The notes under the pieces were generated by a model, which was not told where the DNA came from, did no database searches, and saw only the letters and a program-made list of their open reading frames with translations. Of a stretch of DNA of 64,000 nt, positions 44,607-53,094 are shown one piece after another. The stretch is from DASRDB01 sp035652815. GTDB taxonomy: Bacteria > Chloroflexota > Ktedonobacteria > Ktedonobacterales > Ktedonobacteraceae. The stretch spans positions 372,001-436,000 of the forward strand of contig DASRDB010000001.1 in NCBI GenBank assembly GCA_035652815.1, given 5' to 3'. The first letter of the stretch is position 1. Each line of letters begins with the position of its first letter. The translations under genes were made by a program, and so were the position numbers.

Positions 44607-46001
44607 CTAGAAAACGGGCAAATAGCGCTCCAATTCCCATTCATGCACGTGCTTGCGGTAATCCGTCCACTCGATGCTTTTGGCCTCGATGAAACCCTCG
44701 TAGATGAGATCGCCAAGCGTGTCGCGAATGAGCGCATCTTCGCGCAGGGCTTCTAATGCTTCGCCAAGCGTGGCGGGGAGCAGTTTGGAGCGGTGGCGAT
44801 GCCGATCTCCCTCGTCGCGCAGGAAAAGGCGTTCTTCCATTGCAGGTGGCAGGGGCAATTTGCGTTGAATACCATCCAGTCCGGCGCGCAGCATGACGGC
44901 CAGGGCGAGATAGGGGTTGCAACTAGGATCGCAACTTCGCAGTTCGATACGGGCTGTAAGCTGGCGGTCGGCTGCTGGCCGGGGCACACGAATGAGCGCT
45001 TCGCGGTTGACACGCGCCCAGTTGATAAAGACGGGAGCCTCATAACCCGGCACCAGGCGTTTATAAGAATTGACCAGGGGTGAGAGGATAGCGCACATGG
45101 CAGAAGCATGCGCGAGTTGCCCGGCGATAAAATAGCGCGCAGTCTCGGAAAGCCCATATTCATCCTGCTCGTCCACAAAGGCATTCTGGCCGCTCGCGCG
45201 ATAGAGCAACTGCTGGTGCGTATGCATCCCGGAGCCGTTGACGCCATAAAATGGTTTGGGCATAAACGTGGCATAGAGATCATGGTGCGCGGCGATGGCT
45301 TTCAGCACGTATTTGGCGGTCATCAGCCCATCGGCAATGCGCAGCGCATCGCCCGCCTCAAAGTCCAGTTCGTGCTGTCCGGCGGCAACCTCGTGATGGC
45401 TGGCCTCGATGCGAATGCCCATCTGCTCAAGGGCTTCAACCATCTGACGGCGTACAACGGCAGCAAGGTCGGTCGAAAGGTCGAAATAGCCTCCGAGATC
45501 ATGAGGTAGGGGCGCAGGCTTTTGCCCATCAAGGTGCAGCAGGAAAAATTCAAGTTCAGGCGCAACCAGGAACGTGTAACCTAGCGACCGGGCAAGTTCA
45601 AGGGTGCGCAGCAGGGTTGCGCGAGGGTCGCCATCAAACGGTTCGCCATCGGGCGCGCGCACGTGACAGATCACGCGAGCCACCACGTCTTCCGCAGGGG
45701 AAAACAGCTCGCGGCTCGTCGAACGCACAGCAGCCTGAGGGCGCACGCTTCCCGGAAGGACGGCGAAAGTGGAAAGATCGGGAAACAGGTACATATCGCT
45801 TTCCGCTACCCGCGCAAAGCCTTCGACCGCCGAGCCATCAAACCACTTGCCATGCACCAGGCAGTCGGGAAACTGCTCGGCTGGTATCGTAACACACTTT
45901 GCCATACCCACTACATCGGTAAATTCCAGGTTAATGAAGCGCACACCTTCTGCTTCGATGGTTGCCAGGACATCTTCGGCTCTGGGCTGTTCCTGCGCCA
46001 T
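44607..46001 (-). CDS. glnA: Glutamine synthetase family (type I-like)
   Basis: The 464-residue protein spans the GS beta-grasp domain (VRFINLEFTDVVGMAKCVTI) and the catalytic domain (KPFYGVNGSGMHTHQQL, NWARVNREALIRVPRP). It should join glutamate and ammonia with ATP, but some family members use other amines. The ATG at 46001 has GAGGAGCG upstream; the longer frame from 46061 is rejected. The usual type I adenylylation motif (NLYxLPP-like) is not seen, as in short bacterial GS relatives. It ends one base from the kinase remnant. Confidence 0.88.
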   Translation of the reverse strand: MAQEQPRAEDVLATIEAEGVRFINLEFTDVVGMAKCVTIPAEQFPDCLVHGKWFDGSAVEGFARVAESDMYLFPDLSTFAVLPGSVRPQAAVRSTSRELFSPAEDVVARVICHVRAPDGEPFDGDPRATLLRTLELARSLGYTFLVAPELEFFLLHLDGQKPAPLPHDLGGYFDLSTDLAAVVRRQMVEALEQMGIRIEASHHEVAAGQHELDFEAGDALRIADGLMTAKYVLKAIAAHHDLYATFMPKPFYGVNGSGMHTHQQLLYRASGQNAFVDEQDEYGLSETARYFIAGQLAHASAMCAILSPLVNSYKRLVPGYEAPVFINWARVNREALIRVPRPAADRQLTARIELRSCDPSCNPYLALAVMLRAGLDGIQRKLPLPPAMEERLFLRDEGDRHRHRSKLLPATLGEALEALREDALIRDTLGDLIYEGFIEAKSIEWTDYRKHVHEWELERYLPVF

Positions 46002-46065
46002 GTTCTTTTCGCTCCTCTTTCTCTTGCCGCGTGTTAATCCGCCCTCGCTTCCGAGGGGCAAAGGC

Positions 46066-46074
46066 TATTATAAC
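46066..46074 (-). promoter_or_regulatory. Extended -10 promoter of glnA
   Basis: On the minus strand TGTTATAAT lies 65 bases before the glnA start. No good -35 is visible, which an extended -10 can make up for. Confidence 0.5.
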
Positions 46075-46211
46075 ATGTCCGGCATACCATGCGTAATGTT
46101 TTTCTTAGGACGGAAGACACCCTCCTAGAAGATGGAGCGTTCCTTTACATTGCCTTAACGCCCATGCGTTACAATAATCGAAAAAAGCATGAAAGAGCGG
46201 ATACAAAGACA

Positions 46212-47183
46212 ATGCAAGAACTACCTTTGAAGCCAGATCAATACCTCGGCAACGAATTACTCTATTTCTGGGCCATTGGCGACCTGCACTACCGGGCGCG
46301 GAAAGAGTGGCACAAGCTACATACAACGCGGCTCGCGCCCATGTTTCAAGACCTACACTCGCTCTGGCTGGACGAGGGTGCGCCCGCCTTCTGCATCTCG
46401 CCTGGCGATATCGTGGACACGGGTGCGCCGCAAAACTATGCACTGGCGAAAAATGACTTGAGGGCGCAACTCGGCAATATTCCGTTCTATCCCGGCATCG
46501 GCAATCACGAATATCATCCCGAAAGCAAGGGAGAGACGCCGCACACGGCAGAGGAATACTGCGCCGCGTGGCAAAAACCGTTGCGCTATACATGGGTCGA
46601 GGGCGAAGTTGCCTGTATCATGCTTGAACAGCCAGACCCCTATCAACAAGACCCGACACGCGAGAGCATTCATGTGGTCTTTCCACCAGATGCGCTAAAC
46701 TTCCTTGATACCAGCCTGAAAGAATATGCTGACAAGATCGCCGTGATCTTCGCGCATTGTCCCTTGAGAAATACAGTGCTGGACCGCGACCCGGAACATA
46801 ATCTTGACGATGACTCGCTTGACCCATTTTTCTTTGTGGAGAATTCGGAAGAGGTACGGGCCATTCTGGCAAGATACAGCAACGCCGCGCTTTACATCAG
46901 CGGGCATACGCATTCTGGCTGGGGTTCGCCGCGCCTGGTCTACACGGAAACGCTGGGGAATCATCCGGTCACACACGTGAATTTGATGTCTCCCTGGTAC
47001 ACGGGCAGGCATCGCGGGCCACGTCTGAGTGCAGACCAGTTGAGCCTTGAATACAAACCCGATGATCCAGATGTGCTGGCCTCATTCGCGTTTCGCATCT
47101 ATCGCGAGGCCGCCGTTATCGCGGTGAGAGACCACCGCGCCAGGAGATGGCTGGCGCGATGGATTGTGCCGCTAAGCAGGTAA
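46212..47183 (+). CDS. Calcineurin-like metallophosphoesterase
   Basis: The 323-residue protein carries all the metal motifs in order: WAIGDLHY, SPGDIVDTG, GIGNHEY, VIFAHCPL and YISGHTHSG. The substrate is not evident. The start is ambiguous (46089, 46164 or 46212); 46212 fits where homology should begin. The 3' end overlaps the M16 gene by 12 bases on the opposite strand. Confidence 0.85.
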   Translation: MQELPLKPDQYLGNELLYFWAIGDLHYRARKEWHKLHTTRLAPMFQDLHSLWLDEGAPAFCISPGDIVDTGAPQNYALAKNDLRAQLGNIPFYPGIGNHEYHPESKGETPHTAEEYCAAWQKPLRYTWVEGEVACIMLEQPDPYQQDPTRESIHVVFPPDALNFLDTSLKEYADKIAVIFAHCPLRNTVLDRDPEHNLDDDSLDPFFFVENSEEVRAILARYSNAALYISGHTHSGWGSPRLVYTETLGNHPVTHVNLMSPWYTGRHRGPRLSADQLSLEYKPDDPDVLASFAFRIYREAAVIAVRDHRARRWLARWIVPLSR

Positions 47184-48449
47184 CGTATCGCCAACCAGTT
47201 CTTCCTGGGAGAGCGGGCCGATGGCGGCAACCGTCAGGGGATGGAGCGGCGAGAAGCGCTGCAGGACGCGCATTACCTGTTCTCGTGTCACAGCTTCAAT
47301 GGCGTCTTTGACCTCGGCGATGGTGCGCAGCTTGCGCTCGTACCACCAGGAGCGAGCGAGCGCGCCCATACGCGCACCCGAACCTTCGCTGCGCATCACA
47401 TTCTCGCTCTTCAACTGGACTTTGGCGCGTTCCAGTTCGTCGTCGGTAATGCCCTCTTGCTCAAGCTTGCGCAGCTCATTCACGATGACCTGCAGGCATT
47501 CACGCCCCTGCTCCGGCGTCGTTCCGGCATAGATACGCAGCGCGCCAATATGTTTATTGCTGCTCAGACCAGCCGAGACGCCGTACACCAGGCCGCGCTT
47601 CTCGCGTACTTCGACAAACAGGCGCGAAGCCATACCGCCGCCAAGCGTCTCCGCGATCACCTGCGCGGCATAGTAGTCGGGGTCGGTATAATTGGGGAAC
47701 GGGAACATCAGTGCCAGGTGTTCCTGCTTGCCTTCCTGCGGCTCAAGCACGATGTCGTTCGTTGGAGCGGGGTTCTGCTCAGGTGAAGGTCCGGCCTTGC
47801 CCTCCCAGCCGCCAAACAGGCTCTCCATGCGCTCAATGACATGCTCCCAATCGAACTTACCCGCGATGGCGAAAATGGCGTCGTTGGGCTTATAGCGCGC
47901 CTGCCAGAAATCGCGCAGGTCCTGCTGCTCCAGGCTGCTCACACTCTCGCTGGTGCCGAGCAGAGGACGGGCGAGCGCGGTTCCCTTGTAAAAATTCGAG
48001 CGCACCAGTTCAAAGATGCGGCTCATCGGTTCGTCATCGCGGCGGCGAATCTCTTGCAGCACCAGGTTGCGCATCTGCTCCAATTCTTCGCGTGGGAAGG
48101 TCGAGGTCAGCAGCAGCTCGCCAATCAGTTCGAGGGTGGCATCAAATTTGGTATTGACGATCTGCGCCCATACCTGCGCAGTTTCAAGCCCCGTACTTGC
48201 TCCCTTGCGCGCACCCAGCGTCTCAAAGGCTTCATTGAGGGAGCGGGCATCCTTCTTTTTCGTGCCCTGGAACAGCATATATTCGAAGAGATGCGCCAGG
48301 CCCTTTTTCTCGTCCGGCTCGTGTATCACAGCAGCATCGAACTGGAAGCCAAAGGTGATAGAACTGAGGCTGGGCATATATTGACCAATCATCGTTATGC
48401 CATTGGGCAATTGATGATGAAAATAGTTGGGCGGTAATGAATTTTCCAT
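47172..48449 (-). CDS. M16-family peptidase homologue with altered zinc site
   Basis: The 425-residue protein has the M16 two-domain architecture, with a C-terminal domain around residue 225-400 (MFPFPNYTDPDYYAAQVIAE, REKRGLVYGVSAGL). The zinc motif HxxEH is HLFEY here: His53 and Glu56 are kept but the second histidine is Tyr57 (codon TAT). The downstream Glu region (VLQEIRRRDDEP) is present. Many M16 enzymes work as pairs of one active and one inactive subunit; no second gene is in this window. It may be a non-catalytic subunit or a divergent enzyme. Confidence 0.85.
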   Translation of the reverse strand: MENSLPPNYFHHQLPNGITMIGQYMPSLSSITFGFQFDAAVIHEPDEKKGLAHLFEYMLFQGTKKKDARSLNEAFETLGARKGASTGLETAQVWAQIVNTKFDATLELIGELLLTSTFPREELEQMRNLVLQEIRRRDDEPMSRIFELVRSNFYKGTALARPLLGTSESVSSLEQQDLRDFWQARYKPNDAIFAIAGKFDWEHVIERMESLFGGWEGKAGPSPEQNPAPTNDIVLEPQEGKQEHLALMFPFPNYTDPDYYAAQVIAETLGGGMASRLFVEVREKRGLVYGVSAGLSSNKHIGALRIYAGTTPEQGRECLQVIVNELRKLEQEGITDDELERAKVQLKSENVMRSEGSGARMGALARSWWYERKLRTIAEVKDAIEAVTREQVMRVLQRFSPLHPLTVAAIGPLSQEELVGDTLPA

Positions 48450-48530
48450 GTAGGACAGCGTTCCTTTCTGAAGGGCGTGAAGTGTTAGTCGCCTGGAAAC
48501 ATGGTTAGTATATCACAGAGCATCGCCCGC

Positions 48531-48560
48531 TTGCGCAAACGCCAAAAGGCGGCATATAAT
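48531..48560 (+). promoter_or_regulatory. Promoter of the MFS gene
   Basis: TTGCGC (48531-48536) and TATAAT (48555-48560) are 18 bases apart, 61 bases before the ATG. Confidence 0.65.
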
Positions 48561-48621
48561 GAGGGTGAAGGAGATAGATAGGGTCGCTGCAAGGCGCTTT
48601 TTTATTTTTGGGGAGTTTTTC

Positions 48622-49839
48622 ATGTTACGCAACCGGGTATTGCTGGCTGTTTCGTTCGCTGTCTGCGCTTCCTACACGGGTATCGGTATGGTCGTGCCTG
48701 TGCGGGTGCTGTATGCCGAGTCGCGAGGGGCATCGCTGGCAATCATCGGAGCAATGGCCTCTTCTTACTTGATCTCGAATTTCCTCTGCCAGTATCCTAG
48801 CGGCTGGCTGGCAGATCGCTGGGGCCGCAAACCCATGATGATGCTCAGTCTGCTGTTGCAGGGAGTCTTATCGGCTGTCTATCTCTTCGTGTATGACCCT
48901 GTGCAATTTGTGGCGTTGCGCTTCGTTGAGGGCGCAGTAGCAGCAGCTTTTTTGCCATCAGCCCGAGCGTTGATTACTGATGCCATTCCGCCTGAGAAGC
49001 GCGGCGAGGCGTTCGGCATCTTCAGCGCCTTTTTCAACGTTGGCTTCCTGCTCGGCCCGGCGCTTGGCGGCTTCCTTGCGGCAACAGGATATGCCAGCGC
49101 TTTCATAGGAGCAGTGATCTTCCGGCTGGTCGCGCTGGTCATTGTCGGGCTAACCATTTCAGATATCAAGAAAAGCAGGACGATAGAAGAGCCTGAAAGC
49201 GAGCGTGTTTCGCTGCGCGTCCTCTTTACGCCCCCATTGATCGCGGCCTACATCCTCGGCTTCGCCGATTTCCTCTATGTCGGCTTCGACATCACCCTGA
49301 CACCTTTGTGGCTGCACGACCACCTGGGCGCGTCCATCACCCTGATCGGCATAGCCTATATCGCGTGGAGCATTCCCAGTATTCTCGTCTCACCATTCAG
49401 TGGGCGTTTCGCCGACCGCCATCGCCGCTCCCTGCTCATTCTCATCTTCGGTCTGATGCAGGTGCCCTTTTACGTGGCCTACGGTCTGGCGAACGCCGCG
49501 CTACTAGTAGTGGGGCTGTTCGCCATTCACTCGATAGTCTATTCTTTCATGCAACCGGCGGTTGACGCCCATCTCGCCGCCGTATCAACTTCGGGAGCCA
49601 GGGCGCGCATTCAAGGCATTTATTCAGCCTGTGGAACTATCGGCGGCTTCGTCGGCTCGACGCTCTCAAGCTACCTCTACGGCATCAATTTCCGCTTGCC
49701 GCTATTCGCCATCGGCGCAATGTTCGGCCTCTGCGCGCTGATAGGTGGGTTGCTGGTAAAAGCGGCGGAGAACAGGAGACCAACCCTCAAGCGGGGTGAA
49801 ATAGCCGAACCGGTGGAGATTGTGGTAGCGCAGGAATAA
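48622..49839 (+). CDS. MFS transporter
   Basis: The 405-residue protein has about twelve membrane helices and the MFS loop motif GWLADRWGRKPMMM between helices 2 and 3. A related GRFADRHRRSLL lies in the second half. The substrate is unknown; drug or sugar efflux are both possible. The start at 48622 has GGGGAG in front. An in-frame start at 48559 lies inside the -10 and is rejected. Confidence 0.9.
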   Translation: MLRNRVLLAVSFAVCASYTGIGMVVPVRVLYAESRGASLAIIGAMASSYLISNFLCQYPSGWLADRWGRKPMMMLSLLLQGVLSAVYLFVYDPVQFVALRFVEGAVAAAFLPSARALITDAIPPEKRGEAFGIFSAFFNVGFLLGPALGGFLAATGYASAFIGAVIFRLVALVIVGLTISDIKKSRTIEEPESERVSLRVLFTPPLIAAYILGFADFLYVGFDITLTPLWLHDHLGASITLIGIAYIAWSIPSILVSPFSGRFADRHRRSLLILIFGLMQVPFYVAYGLANAALLVVGLFAIHSIVYSFMQPAVDAHLAAVSTSGARARIQGIYSACGTIGGFVGSTLSSYLYGINFRLPLFAIGAMFGLCALIGGLLVKAAENRRPTLKRGEIAEPVEIVVAQE

Positions 49840-50072
49840 GCAATCCGTTTAGCAGCGCAGAGGAACAGTAATTGTTCCACCCTCAATACTAAAAATGAAC
49901 GAGCCGCTAAAGGGACAGGGTGTAGATTGGGCAGGTTTTGGTTGCCCGGAAGATAGAGAGGGATGTTGCGGTTGGGGGTGGGGTGGTGGGTTGGGATTGA
50001 GGATTGTTTGTAATAGTTGCTCACAAAAATCTGCTAATATCTAACCAATAGCTATTGTAACCATAGCATCTA
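49840..50072. other. Intergenic region, nothing recognisable
   Basis: This region is between the MFS gene and the convergent phospholipase D-like remnant. No hairpin with a T-run and no open frame with a ribosome site were seen. Confidence 0.4.
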
Positions 50073-50276
50073 TCATCGACCTATCTTCCTCAAAATGCTC
50101 AGCCAATCTTTCAATAGCACACGCTTAGCACTCTTCAAGAGCGGTTGAAGCCATGATACTCCAATGGCAGAAATATAGGCAACAGAAAAATCAAGGTGTG
50201 CATGTGGATAATCTTTCGCTGCTTTCAGAAGCACCCGAAGCGGTTCATCAACAAAATTAATGGTCAGGTCGGCCAT
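50073..50276 (-). pseudogene. N-terminal remnant of a phospholipase D-like protein
   Basis: The frame of 67 residues has a good ribosome site (AGGAGAAACT) and reads DFSVAYISAIGVSWLQPLLK, which is how many PLD-like nuclease domains begin. It stops soon after, long before any HKD motif. The 3' part of a longer gene seems to be gone. A genuine short protein cannot be excluded. Confidence 0.55.
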
Positions 50277-50462
50277 AGTTTCTCCTGATATTGCTGCTGA
50301 CTCCCCCAAAGTCTTGCGCTCTCAGGCATTATACTATGCCAATCATCATAATTAAAGGCAATACAGGTAAAAAAGAATAAGTATCAACATTACCCCTTCA
50401 CCTCCATTCGTGATAAGATTCAATCAGTCAATCCAAAAACATCAGAGAGGCAGGAACTCACT

Positions 50463-50816
50463 ATGGATATAGCAACCATCACGCTCGAATTCTTTTCCGA
50501 CACTAAAGAGCATCTTAAGTCGCTTGAACATGCTTTGAAACGTGTACATGATGTAGGGGTATCGCTGATTGAGCCGAGGGAAGCCAGCGCGCCAACACTC
50601 GTAGCTATCAGCATTGAAAAGAGCGGCGAGCGAGGAGAGCAGGCTGCTCAAGGTGTGGCACAGACCCTCTACACCTTCATTCATGACCCCACATCGCAGG
50701 GCCAGAAACAAATCTTCCTGTTCACTATTGAGGGCGACCGTGTGGACGCGGAGACGCTTTCGCAGGAGCAATTACAGGAAATTATCGTGGCGGCAAAGGC
50801 GGGCGAACAAGCTTGA
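50463..50816 (+). CDS. Small protein, function unknown
   Basis: The 117-residue protein is soluble and mixed alpha/beta by pattern (MDIATITLEFFSDTKEHLKS; IFLFTIEGDRVDAETLS). AGAGAGGCAGG precedes the ATG. It ends 37 bases before the DsbA-like gene, so the two may share a transcript. I do not recognise it. Confidence 0.65.
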   Translation: MDIATITLEFFSDTKEHLKSLEHALKRVHDVGVSLIEPREASAPTLVAISIEKSGERGEQAAQGVAQTLYTFIHDPTSQGQKQIFLFTIEGDRVDAETLSQEQLQEIIVAAKAGEQA

Positions 50817-50853
50817 AGCTTTTGTTCGCCTCAATAGAAAGGATGCGTGAACT

Positions 50854-51459
50854 ATGACTATTCGTGTGGATGTCTGGTCGGATTTTGTTTGACCCTATTG
50901 CTTTTTAGCAGCCTCCGGTCTGGAGAAACTTGAGCAAGAGTTTGATGTGGATGTTCACTGGCGCGCCTTTGAACTGCGACCATCGGACGCGCCTCCCATG
51001 CCGCCCGAGCTACGAGCGCGCATCGAAGCCTCGCGGCCACAGTTGATAAAGAGGGCGCGTGATGAATATGGCGTGGACTTGCATATAGGGCCGTTCGGCA
51101 TTAATAGTCGTCTCGCCCTGGTCGCGCATAAATACGCTGAAGCGCAGGGCAAAGGCGAGGCATTCCATAAAGCTGTCATGCAGGCTTACTGGCAGCAGGC
51201 TAAATCAATCGATGATAAGGCCGTGTTGCTGGATATTGCAGCACAGGTGGGGCTTCCCATCGACCAGTTTGAGGAAGCGCTGAGCAATCCCGTCTTCGAG
51301 GACGAGGTCACTGCTGACATCGACCAGGCATATGAATACGGAATAAATGCCGTTCCCTCTATGGTCTTCAACAACAAATACCTGCTTTCTGGGGCCTTGC
51401 CCTACTCACAACTGAAGCAGGTTGTTGAGCAAATTCAACAGAAAGAAGGGGCGGCATAA
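50854..51459 (+). CDS. DsbA/FrnE-like oxidoreductase, candidate selenoprotein (in-frame TGA at codon 13)
   Basis: Read from the ATG at 50854 (AGAAAGGA upstream), the first twelve codons give MTIRVDVWSDFV, then TGA (50890-50892), then PYCFLAASGLEKLE. The DsbA/FrnE family has a CxxC redox motif exactly here, so TGA replaces the attacking cysteine: U-P-Y-C. The rest (HWRAFELRPSDAPPMPPEL, then cis-proline AVPSMVF near 170) is intact to a total of 201 residues, the normal family length. A hairpin with a GGUCU loop follows the TGA (50898-50937). Selenocysteine insertion is the favoured reading. The alternatives are a nonsense mutation, a sequence error, or a shortened protein starting at 50947. Confidence 0.75.
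50898..50937 (+). promoter_or_regulatory. SECIS-like hairpin after the in-frame TGA
   Basis: The upper stem CTCC/GGAG (50913-50916, 50922-50925) closes the loop GGTCT, the same loop bases as in the SECIS of E. coli fdhF. A lower stem TTGCT/AGCAA (50898-50902, 50933-50937) extends it across internal loops. The loop begins 25 bases after the TGA, within the range known for bacterial SECIS elements. The stem is short, so the fold needs testing. Confidence 0.6.
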
Positions 51460-51468
51460 GCTAACACA

Positions 51469-51508
51469 TAACAGGATGGGCCACCTGCGCAGGTGGCCCA
51501 TCCTGTTA
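51469..51508. terminator. Perfect 40-bp palindrome between convergent genes
   Basis: The two 20-base arms are exact complements meeting at TGCGCA. The right end covers the stop codon of the gene at 51506. It should terminate transcription from both sides, though no strong T-run follows. Confidence 0.7.
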
Positions 51509-51964
51509 TTCATCAACCGATGTCACGCGAAACGGCGAGGTCTTATCGGTTCGCAGCAAACGTAACATGCCCTCGCTGACATGGGTGGGATTGCTGGCCG
51601 CACCCGCGAAAATGGCCTGTAATTCATCCTGTGAAAGGTCGCGGGATGGGTCCCAGCCATAGCGCTTGAGATCGACGCGCCCGTTGTCGTCGAAGGTAAT
51701 GCCTTCGTTTTCAAGCAATTGGCGCATCAGGTCTGGTGAGCCAAAGGCCCAGCTTCCGCTTAATTCGCCCTTGCTATTGATGACGCGCTGGGCAGGAACA
51801 TCGCGTGGGCATTTGTTCATAAACCAGCCGATGACGCGGGCGGCGCGGGGATAACCTATTGCTTTCGCCAGCCAGCCATATGTCGTGACACGCCCAGGCG
51901 GGCAGGCGCGTACCAGTGCGTAGGTACGACTGGCGAGATTGTCGGCTTCTTCGTGAGTGAGCAT
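51506..51964 (-). CDS. Alkyltransferase-like (ATL) DNA-binding protein
   Basis: The 152-residue protein has the O6-methylguanine methyltransferase C-terminal domain, with GRVTTYGWLAKAIGYPRAAR and the helix-turn-helix arginine finger. The acceptor motif PCHR is replaced by PAQR (57-60), so there is no cysteine to take an alkyl group. ATL proteins flag alkylated guanine for nucleotide excision repair. The tail after residue 75 is longer than in typical ATLs. The start at 51964 has GGGGAGGAAC upstream. Confidence 0.85.
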   Translation of the reverse strand: MLTHEEADNLASRTYALVRACPPGRVTTYGWLAKAIGYPRAARVIGWFMNKCPRDVPAQRVINSKGELSGSWAFGSPDLMRQLLENEGITFDDNGRVDLKRYGWDPSRDLSQDELQAIFAGAASNPTHVSEGMLRLLRTDKTSPFRVTSVDE

Positions 51965-52041
51965 GATTGCAGTTCCTCCCCTTTTTCGATATGGGTATCG
52001 TACCATACCTGCCAACCATGCTCACATCGCTTACGCTGAAA

Positions 52042-52962
52042 TTAAACAGCCTCTTCCTCTAAAGCGACTTCGCTATCGGTGAGGTGATACAGTTCCTCCA
52101 ACGTCTGATAGCGGGCCTTTTCGATACGCGCCATGCGTTTTTGAAACTGCGTCGTGGCATAGACCACATAGTCCTCGGTATCCATTCCAAATGGACGTTC
52201 AGCATCGGGGTCTTCCATGATATCCGTTTCCTGCACGACACCGAGGGCAAGCGGCAGCAGTTCGCCCATACGCTGCTCGACTACCGGCCAGAGGCTTTTG
52301 TCCTGCGCTACGAGACGCGAGATCAAAAAGACGCCGTAGGCAATGTGGCGCGATTCATCCCGCTTCAGCAGGCTAATGCCCTTGCGCAATCCAGGCAGGA
52401 TGTTGTTTTGTTCGAGCATATTGAAGTAGCCATGATAGCCCGTCTCGGCCAGCACGCCTTCGATGATCATGTTATAGGTGATGGAAGCGCGTAATTGCGC
52501 CGCCGGAGAGGGATCGGTCAGCAGGGCATGCATGGTCTGAGGCAATTCTTCATAGAATAGTTTGCGATAGCTTGGCGAGTGAAAGCGCGTGAGATCACTA
52601 CGGTTCTGCGCAACCTCGTCGAGAAAGCGGCGGAAGAATTCGGTATGCTTGGCCTCCTCCCAGAGGAAGGTGGTTAAAAACATCTCCTCTTCAAGATGGC
52701 CCTCCTGCGCGATGGTCATAATCAGCGGCAGCAGGTCGAGCGTGACGCTCTCTTCACCCGCCTGGAAAAGCGCGGTCTGGAGCAGCAGCGCCTCCTGCTC
52801 TTCTGGTGTGCAGCGCTGCCAGTCTATAATGTCCTGTGAAAAATCGATGCTACGGGGGTCCCAGGTACCGAGTCGTTTCGCCTTGTGGTAGAGACGCATA
52901 GGGAGGATGTCATGGCGCAAACCACGCTCACTGGTGGTCACAAACGATTCATGAATGACCAT
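52042..52962 (-). CDS. R2-like ligand-binding oxidase (ribonucleotide reductase R2 relative)
   Basis: The 306-residue ferritin-fold protein has the carboxylate metal ligands spread as in the R2-like oxidases of Mycobacterium: a Glu in LFQAGEESVT, WEEAKHTEFFRRF, a Glu in IIEGVLAETGYHG and RDESRHIAYGVF. These proteins hold a Mn/Fe centre and a bound fatty acid; their substrate is not settled. There is no R1 gene nearby, which argues against a true ribonucleotide reductase. A TetR gene lies upstream, and its probable operator is 30 bases before the start. Confidence 0.85.
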   Translation of the reverse strand: MVIHESFVTTSERGLRHDILPMRLYHKAKRLGTWDPRSIDFSQDIIDWQRCTPEEQEALLLQTALFQAGEESVTLDLLPLIMTIAQEGHLEEEMFLTTFLWEEAKHTEFFRRFLDEVAQNRSDLTRFHSPSYRKLFYEELPQTMHALLTDPSPAAQLRASITYNMIIEGVLAETGYHGYFNMLEQNNILPGLRKGISLLKRDESRHIAYGVFLISRLVAQDKSLWPVVEQRMGELLPLALGVVQETDIMEDPDAERPFGMDTEDYVVYATTQFQKRMARIEKARYQTLEELYHLTDSEVALEEEAV

Positions 52963-52991
52963 TGCCGTTCTCTGTCCTTTCTGCAAACTGG

Positions 52992-53008
52992 TGACTGACA
53001 GTCAGTCA
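52992..53008. promoter_or_regulatory. TetR-type operator upstream of the R2-like oxidase gene
   Basis: TGACTGAC-A-GTCAGTCA is a perfect 8-1-8 palindrome, the usual look of TetR-family sites. It lies between the TetR gene and the oxidase gene start at 52962. Confidence 0.75.
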
Positions 53009-53094
53009 TATTTCATTCTCAAGAGTACCTGATGAATGAATACCTGTCAATGGTTTTTGCCGGGAAAACAGCTCATAACCTGCCTGTTAAAAAA

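Noticed and set aside
44438..44756. Continuation of the kinase frame as a 159-residue protein
   Set aside because: After the N-lobe this frame has no kinase features and runs into the glnA 3' end; the C-lobe end lies in another frame.
50947..51459. A shorter DsbA-like protein starting at the ATG at 50947
   Set aside because: It would lack the first strand and the whole redox motif, has no ribosome site at that ATG, and would leave the conserved upstream reading unexplained.
52042..52962. Ribonucleotide reductase beta subunit (NrdB)
   Set aside because: There is no alpha subunit gene nearby and the sequence pattern is that of R2-like ligand-binding oxidases.
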